64,000 bases of DNA from Aotearoamyces nothofagi. Its lineage: Eukaryota; Ascomycota; Leotiomycetes; Leotiales; Tympanidaceae. Positions 57,144-64,000 of this stretch are shown piece after piece. The stretch covers positions 372,001-436,000 of the forward strand of contig JADDTR010000020.1 of the NCBI GenBank assembly GCA_015345905.1, written 5' to 3'. The first letter of the stretch is position 1, and each line of letters begins with the position of its first letter. The notes beneath the pieces are model-generated. The model saw only the letters and a program-made list of their open reading frames with translations, had not been told where the DNA came from and searched no databases. The translations under genes were made by a program, and so were the position numbers.

Positions 57144-59371
57144 TTAGTGACCGATCGTTGGAGATAGTCGCATTATTGTCAGGATAGGACTCCTTGCACA
57201 AAAACGTTATCAACGATAAGCATGTACCGTGTGTGTAGTAGCTGCGACCGTCTAAGCATCAGCCGACGTCTCTCTACTGTAAGCCATCAACAGCTCCAGT
57301 GATTGCACTCCGTATTTAGTGTATTTGGTATAATTCGCATCCAAGTCCTATATATATAGCAAACGAGTAATAAGGCCGGACAACAACTGTCGAACGAGAA
57401 TGCAGTAAAGTTTCAGAAGAGCAGGATGATGTAGCGCATGAGACGGGAGTTCTAAGGTCTGAGGTAGGAGGGATGAGGTTTGCATGCACTACTTTGTATG
57501 CTCTTGCATCAAGCGTTCGCATCTGCATAAGGACGAGTTCGCAGCGGCGTTATAGTACAGCTGCCGGAGATTAAGATGCACCGGACTTGCATACGGCATG
57601 CACGTACATGTAATATGCAGGTCTAATGCACGTTGTACGGAGTAGCTCCGCGAGTTGATGAAAATAGAGAAGGAAAAAAGAAAGAGCGTCATCCTACTGA
57701 TGTTTCATGGGTCAGAGGATGCTGACAGGTAACCTTACCTTGCCATCATCCATGGATGATGATGGATGAATGGATTAGGACCAGAGACCGGGTCCGTAGA
57801 GAGCTTGATATAAAGTTCGCACATATTACAATAGTGTACAGCTGTTGGCCGTCCAGGTGACTCGCCAAGTAGCTTTCGCACAGGCCATGAGGAAGGTGAT
57901 AGCTGGGTATCGTGCATCGCGCATCGTCGGCTACTCTTTTCCTCATGCATGTCGAGATTATTAGCCTAGTAGCGGCTGCGAAAGCTTGTTCAACCCGTCC
58001 TCCGATATTCGTGTTTTGCCGGGGAAGATAACAGAACGCTGCGGATGCTGTCTCGTCCGTGGTCAGTTGAAATGGTAAACGCTGTGCATACACTCTGTAA
58101 AGCAAACCGCCAATATCACTCTGATGAGATGCGCAAGCAGCCTTGCTCTGCCCCTGAAACTGCTGTCTGCATCGCTGAATAGCGTCGCCTAGGAATGGTA
58201 GCCTAATATAGAAAGGACGGCTTCGCGACCTGGACTCCGACTGAAGAAGAGAGTACGAGAGGAGAGATGACGAGTCTCCATGCTGGCTGCAACTTGCTTA
58301 ACGATGAAAAGGTTTTCAATAGCTCTGTCATATGCCGACGTGTCGACTGACAAGGTCCATCACTCAAGATAAGCTCTATACGCTGGTCAATTGTATGTAT
58401 GTATTTATACCTGTCCTAGCACAATAACTCTTGTTGCTGGCTCGTTATCCTTGCCCTTCTGTGATTCGAGGTTTTGATACTCTGCAAGTACGTAAGAAAC
58501 TGTGAGGAGGTTAGTAAACGATGCTCACACAAGACGGCAGATAAGAGAGACTTTCGAAGATCAAGGCATCCCTGTCAGGAGCGTGGGAGGTCCAGGAGGG
58601 CACAGGGCTGGTGACATGGCTGGCAGTTGAAGCTTGTTTTGTGAGGACGAGGGAACAAGCACTCGTCACATGAAACATAGTTTACCTCAGGCAGCCCCAG
58701 CCCGTGGTCCGTGGTACGAGGAGGAGAGCCTAGGAATAGCACGCACGCTGCTGTACTATCGTCGGCTTTTTATAGCCTCTGATGGCCTGATACGCCTGAC
58801 ACAGCCTTAAGGTATCTAATCTTACTTTACACGGCTGTGGGATGTAGCATGCCATACCATACCGAAGTAGCTTGCTTAACCTGCCTCTTCTTACAGTAAG
58901 ACTAAGATACAGAGTGTGGAGTTCGATGTACTATGCCAGACGAGATAGTGGACATGATAACGACCCTACATGCCAGGCAGGTTACGGCGGACTGGTTACC
59001 TTACCTTACGAATGTACCCAAGGGACCTTCCATACCTGACCCTCTGTACGCTAGCCTCGCGGCATGGGCTACAGTACGTGCTGTATCTGTACGAAGTACG
59101 AAGTACGGAATACGAAGAAGCTGTCCCTAAACCCCTAATACATAGGGTAGTAAGTATATACCCCTCGCGCTGTGGATCCCTAGACGAGGGTAGATGGCTG
59201 GTAGATGCAAGCGTAAAAGCCTATCTGCGCCTACCTGAGCCAAGGATACACTGTATGTGATGTGATGGTTGATTCAACTTACAGAAACGGCGGCTCTCTG
59301 ACCGCCGCCACCTACGCTGCCGTCGCCTATGGACGCTGCACGTTGATCTACGAAACAGACCTCAAGTGCTG

Positions 59372-59379
59372 GGCTCAGG

Positions 59380-59410
<31 letters not shown>
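59372..59410. repeat. GGCTCA hexamer repeat
   Basis: About six units of GGCTCA, one of them GGCTCG. Confidence 0.9.
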
Positions 59411-59820
59411 GCGGGACGCCAGGTTCAACTGTTAGGCTGTTCTGCTACCTAGGCACTTTACGCACTCCAGGCATGCTTCGAAAAAGCTGGGGTAGAAATA
59501 ATTCTGAGGCGCCTGCCTACCTGGCCCTATCTCCCGGCCAAACGCTCGATTTTAGCTACTAAGAAAAGTGCCGAGCAGACTTAGTCCTGTACCTGCACCT
59601 GCACCTGACACGTCAAGGACTCGGGGTGCTGTGTACCTCGTAGTGTACCTGGCACTCTGTTGCCCACTGTAACCTCATGGGCAGCTCAAAAGTCTTAATA
59701 CTGGCAATTAATGTTGACTAACGTTCATCTACGACAGATCTCCACCACTTCCAATCCACAAGTCACCTCACCGTGCTGTCTTGAGGCAAATCACTCCCCA
59801 AAACTGTTGAATAGATACTG

Positions 59821-60012
59821 ATGGCTGAAGCTAGTGTGCGGGAATCCATTTGTCATATTGACCTTTCTAATAATACCTCGGGATTTATCCGGCGTAACGT
59901 AAAACGACTGCGCCGGGAATCTACGGATAACTGGAGTCGAAACCGCTGTGTAGAGTTATTCCTAAGTAGAGGCAGAACCCGAACTTGTTTTGTACAGGTT
60001 CCCTGGACGTAG
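59821..60012 (+). CDS. Doubtful hypothetical ORF
   Basis: A 63-codon frame starting MAEASVRESICHIDLSNNTS, basic in the second half (RRNVKRLRRES). It is preceded by a pyrimidine/adenine-rich stretch that resembles a fungal leader. No family recognised. Confidence 0.15.
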   Translation: MAEASVRESICHIDLSNNTSGFIRRNVKRLRRESTDNWSRNRCVELFLSRGRTRTCFVQVPWT

Positions 60013-60717
60013 GGTTGCGGAAGCACATCGAATAATGACGATTTCTGTAACTTTGGCAGCTGTATCCTCACCGGAAATACTAACATGTAAAGCTAAGCTT
60101 GTTCTATAGTAGCTCTTGTATTCTAGTTGGATGTCCTATGGATATGTGTACTCGTCTGCTGAAACACACGTGGGGCTGTCTGGAGAATCTACACAAGAGT
60201 ACTGAACTCGTGAGTTGAACATCATCAATCCCCCTACGACATGCGTTCAGCAAATCTATATTGTAAGATTTCTTACTGTTGAATGTAATATATCTTAACG
60301 GCACGTTGCAGCTCGCTTGGAAGGAGTTCGATCTTCGAACATCCAGCATCGTAGATTGTGCCTGTCACCGTGCCACCCGTGCATGTGCCAGAATTATTCC
60401 GACTGGATCATGTACGGCATATGCTCAGCAGTCCCTGGGGGGCAGTCAGTAATCAGTAGAGGACATGTTAGGCCTCGCAACACACACCGTATCCGTTGGT
60501 GAGATTACTCAAAACAAACGAGGATAAGTTCAAAACTGAACGCAGACCTTGGCAGCTCTCAACAAAGCACTGTATTGCAACTGCCATATCACGACAGCAG
60601 CATTAGCTGAATTTTCCCAAATTGGCAGAGATAGAGCTGCTTCTTCTGAATCATCTATCCATCAAAAAGATGTATATATTTGGTGTTGATAGGTGTGCCT
60701 TCAAAGTAGCCTCTTAA

Positions 60718-61071
60718 TCAATAGTCGTGAGTGATCGCGGTGCGTATGTGAAGCTGCACACTTGGTACACTCTTCACACAAATAGAGAGGCCTGGTTCTA
60801 GAGAACTAGCCATGCTCTGCTCGGCTCCACTTGTGTTTGAAGTGACTGTGGAGAAGTCACAGGCAGAGGAAGGCCGGCAGGAAGTAGTCTCATCGTCGTG
60901 CGCAAGCTTGTGCATATGCATAAACCCTGCCCTATACGGCACAGGTAGCGTAAGACCATGGACTAGGAGTACCGAAGAGGTCTGCTCGACTAAGGGATGC
61001 ATGTCATCACTATTCCATTCTGGCGACTTTGCCTGCAGATCGATTGTATAGTGTGAATTCGGTATGAAGAG
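60718..61071 (-). CDS. Possible terminal exon of unknown gene
   Basis: On the minus strand a TTGTTTCAG acceptor-like site is followed by a 117-codon frame, LFIPNSHYTIDLQAKSPEWN onward, ending IRTAITHDY. The frame is also open upstream through a microsatellite-encoded Leu/Ser tract that imitates a signal peptide. No family recognised. Confidence 0.2.
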   Translation of the reverse strand, partial: LFIPNSHYTIDLQAKSPEWNSDDMHPLVEQTSSVLLVHGLTLPVPYRAGFMHMHKLAHDDETTSCRPSSACDFSTVTSNTSGAEQSMASSLEPGLSICVKSVPSVQLHIRTAITHDY

Positions 61072-61144
61072 CTGAAACAAACAGTGACAGAGTGAGAAAG
61101 GAGCAAAGTTGCAGAATAAACATATAGCAATTTGAGAGATCATC

Positions 61145-61206
61145 GATGATGATGATAGTGATAATGGCAACAATAACAATAACAATAACAAGAATAGTAA
61201 TAGTGA
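61145..61206. repeat. GAT and AACAAT trinucleotide-type repeats
   Basis: GATGATGAT followed by CAATAACAATAACAATAAC and AATAGTAATAGT units. Confidence 0.8.
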
Positions 61207-61733
61207 CAGTGAGAAATGGTAGTCAGTCGTCCCGGCCACTTATTGGCGTATCCATGCGCAGAGCGTCGCCGTAAGTCCGAAGTCTCGCTTCGATGCTCCG
61301 AAGGCTTGATTAATGGGTACCTAGGTAGATAGATACATAGGGACCTTGATGATGGAGTAGGATACTTCACGGACTACAGATACGGCTAATAGGGCAGCAA
61401 AAGATGAGGGGCAGTTCGTTGAACGAGCAAGAAGGTGGCAGGTGCAGGTAGCAGGCACGCAGATAGCAGGCAAACGACGACGGGCAACAAGCGGGCAGGC
61501 GGGTAGGGCTATTACTCGTTGCCCATACAACACAGTACAATACCGTCCTGCTACTGCTGCTGCTTATCAACTCGCGCGGACGACTACGCCGTACCGAGTA
61601 ATGTCTTTGCGCGGTTTGCGGGAGGAGGGATTGACTTACCCGTTCGACAGGGGCTAATTTAAGACGCGACATCAGATTGAATTAAGCCGATTCGCTCCCC
61701 CGTTACGTCAATCCAGCAGTGAGCCCTCCTGAG

Positions 61734-61775
61734 TGCTGAATGCTGAATGCTGAATGCTGGGTGCTGGGTGCTGAG
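61734..61775. repeat. 7 bp tandem repeat, six copies
   Basis: Three TGCTGAA, two TGCTGGG and one TGCTGAG in a row, so the copies form two sub-families. Confidence 0.9.
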
Positions 61776-62681
61776 AGCGCTGGGCCGGTTGGGTTATGGA
61801 CAACGCGAAGCCATATGTGCACTCTACTGCTCCGTGGATGCGACGTTATTATTGGTCTTGGCCGAAGTATCTCGGGGGTCGTTTTATGTGATGGGCGTTG
61901 TGGCTTCAAGCCCCTCCTGCTGCGCGGATATGATGTATACTACTCCGTGTACGGCACGGTAGTGTACTTGCCTATGCCGTGTGTGCCAGGCTGGGAGTCC
62001 CAGCTAAGCACCGGCAGCCCTCACGCCAACGGGCACAATTCCCGCGACGACGATATTAACTAATGGGAATAGCATTAATCAAGAAGCCCATTGTCTCGCC
62101 GAGGATTGATTACATTAACGACTTGCGAAGTAAGTACACGGCGCTTGGTATTATTCGCGGCTGCTGCCGTGGTCCTTGCGGTCGGTAGACGATATAGGGT
62201 CATATGTGAGGTGAGGTATAATGGAAGATTGATAATTATTCGGCGCATACTCTTGCTTGGGTGATCGTGCCGCGAGTATTAATCATGACTCTACGAACTG
62301 GTTTGACTTGAAAACCAAAGCAAGAACATTGAAACGCTGAGGCAGGGCGTCCATTCGGGTATTTCCTGCTGCATTTTATAGATGTGTGATCGATTAATGC
62401 AGCAATGCGAGTTGATGCTGCTGCGTTCGCTGGACTTTCCCGCTGCCAGACCCTGAAGTGTTGTCAATTTGACGACGAGCAGGAATAGCAGCGTAGGCTG
62501 CCGGACAACTCCCAGGACCAAGAGAGAGGAACCGTCCCACGGCGAGGCTTCGCTTGAAAATATGAGTGATATATCGTATGCTTGCACAGGTGTGTGACCA
62601 GTCATCAATCACATCTACCAGTCAACCCACATCAGCCTTCTCTGCCTCTCTGGGCCAGTTCTGCACGCTATCGTTATTGAG

Positions 62682-62855
62682 ATGCACACCCTCACCCACA
62701 AGCACTCTGACACCGGGTTTGCGGATGCTAGACTGAGCATGCAGGGGACACATGGTGAAAATGAGGCCCTAGATCTTCGACCTACGGAGGATGTTTGGCG
62801 TGAGCGTTGTACAGTGGAACAGTTGCACTGGCGCGCCTTGGACCCTTTGCTCTAG
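62682..62855 (+). CDS. Doubtful mini-ORF (57 aa)
   Basis: Begins MHTLTHKHSDTGFADARLSM and ends LHWRALDPLL; the frame is open 82 bases further upstream. Composition is protein-like but short frames are common by chance. Confidence 0.15.
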   Translation: MHTLTHKHSDTGFADARLSMQGTHGENEALDLRPTEDVWRERCTVEQLHWRALDPLL

Positions 62856-63650
62856 TTGCTGCTGTGAAAGCTCCAAGAGACCAAAACGGGCGGTCACCGT
62901 GCTACCTCGGGGCACTCTAAGTTACATTGGCGATTTGGACGTAGCCTGCGGAGCTATTCCCGTCCCGTAGCCAGAGATGCAAAGAAGAACGGAAGCCAGG
63001 CGCAAGATTGAGGGCTCACCTGCCTTGGGTGCAGTACAGTCCCTTAGGGCGTACGGATACGCTTCGCTCCTATCGCAGCGCTAGGCTCATCCCACGCCTT
63101 CTGAATATAGAATATAGAATGTCGCAGTAAGTTCTGTAGAGCACGCCAAGCTGAAGCAGCGGCCCTCTTTCCCGGCGACATGTCCTGCCAAATATCCATC
63201 CCCAGGGCATGGATAGCCCAGTTGGAAGCACAGCGCTGGTACCAATTGCAGCGCGAGAGACAGGCATTGCCTCCCTGAAGCTCTGCGCCTGCACCCTAAT
63301 TACGCCAAACCGCAGGGATGCCGTCAGGGTGTGCTGGAGTCGGAATCTGGGCCGGCAAGGCACCTACACTCACTAACCTCCGTACACTTATGATTTACAG
63401 TCCTATACTGCACATTTACTGCAATAACATTCCAGATGCGTACGAGCTCGTAGCGAAGCGAGTGAGGAACAGGAGCTCCTGCTCGTTGTCTGACCGACCC
63501 ATTGAGCATGCCGTCCGCCTCCCAGCCTCCCACTTCCCAGCTGCTTTTCCCGTTACAGTTGGAGGGGCAGAAGCTGTCATTCGATGGGCCCCATTATTAT
63601 TGCATCTCGGGCATTATTCGCTGTAAGATCGCCAGGGCTCCCGTCAAGGC

Positions 63651-63687
63651 CGAAGTCGAAGTCGAAGTTGGAGTCGAAGTCGAAGAG
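63651..63687. repeat. GAAGTC hexamer repeat
   Basis: About six units of CGAAGT, one of them variant. A related motif, TTTGACTTTGAC, occurs at 50700-50711. Confidence 0.85.
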
Positions 63688-64000
63688 TAAAAGCAGGTGC
63701 AGTACTTGCATAGTAAAGCCGTACAGTCTGCGACCTAGGGAAGGCGGAACAGCCCCTCCGTCTCCTCCACTGCCCACTGTCCAGAATCTGTGCAATGCCA
63801 ATTCAAAGCACGATTGCAGTGCGGATACTCCGTCCTCAAGCATATGCCAGCGGCATTCACGTCACTCTGGGCCCGTTCCTCGCTGAGTGTACCGATACGT
63901 AGCACTCCGCAGGGCCTTGTCGCGCGCTTGTCAACATGGCATGGCATGTCTGCGACCATATCTATCCATAACCAGTCCATACCTATCCATGCCTCTCCGG

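Larger units (their letters stand above)
50420..64000. other. Gene-poor region with simple repeats
   Basis: Some 13.6 kb in which no frame shows a recognisable family. Open frames are short and overlap on both strands. The sequence carries many microsatellites (listed), a short AT-rich island near 52 kb, and stretches rich in TACGGAGTAC/GTACGAAGTAC-like words (for example 57636-57646, 59086-59104, 61937-61952). Two CCCTAA units at 59124-59138 resemble telomere repeats but are too few to mean anything. No transposase, reverse transcriptase or long inverted repeat was found by eye. Confidence 0.5.

Noticed and set aside
59122-59140. CCCTAAACCCCTAA, similar to fungal telomere repeats
   Set aside because: Only two imperfect units and no array; not evidence of a chromosome end.

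Overview
The window looks like nuclear DNA from a filamentous ascomycete (Pezizomycotina; possibly Leotiomycetes, but that is a guess). Genes are interrupted by short 49-100 nt GT-AG introns, strands are mixed and there are no operons. Typical fungal families are present: a Ccg-9-type trehalose synthase, an AmdS-type amidase, a Dur3-type urea permease, ING-PHD, VPS13 and a Dsc2-like protein. No rRNA, convincing tRNA, CRISPR array, transposase or virus-like element was found.

Layout. 1-17.6 kb: the start of an unknown gene leaving the left edge, a secreted agmatinase/arginase-family ureohydrolase, a SET-domain lysine methyltransferase, GINS subunit Psf3, mitochondrial Mn superoxide dismutase, an HSL-type esterase, a ten-exon trehalose synthase and a small heat-shock protein. 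17.6-21.5 kb: a long GC-rich, repeat-rich stretch that contains one small two-exon gene. 21.5-49.5 kb: a dense housekeeping block with a TMEM69-like mitochondrial protein, VPS13, an ING/PHD chromatin reader, a cis-prenyltransferase (dolichol pathway), a Dsc2-like rhomboid pseudoprotease, V-ATPase subunit a, a PAQR receptor, an amidase and a urea/polyamine permease. 49.5-64 kb: about 14.5 kb with no recognisable gene, containing simple repeats, one AT-rich island and several doubtful short ORFs.

How genes may work together. The amidase (acetamide-type, releases ammonia) and the urea permease are divergent and share a 994 bp region with a cluster of GATA-factor sites, which suggests nitrogen-repression control. 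The ureohydrolase at the left end would make urea from a guanidino compound, but it lies 45 kb away. VPS13 is head-to-head with a mitochondrial membrane protein. The Dsc2-like gene is head-to-head with dehydrodolichyl diphosphate synthase. Trehalose synthase, Hsp20 and superoxide dismutase are general stress functions lying within 8.5 kb of each other.

Most notable observations: a decayed short-chain dehydrogenase 3' end just after the amidase; an apparent 31-40 nt intron (or a frameshift) in the trehalose synthase; a 21 bp near-palindrome found twice 40 kb apart in promoter-like settings; and several small unannotated ORFs. I saw no clear evidence of a wholly new biological system. Gene functions rest on recognised family motifs; exon borders come from splice signals and reading-frame closure and were not checked by alignment.
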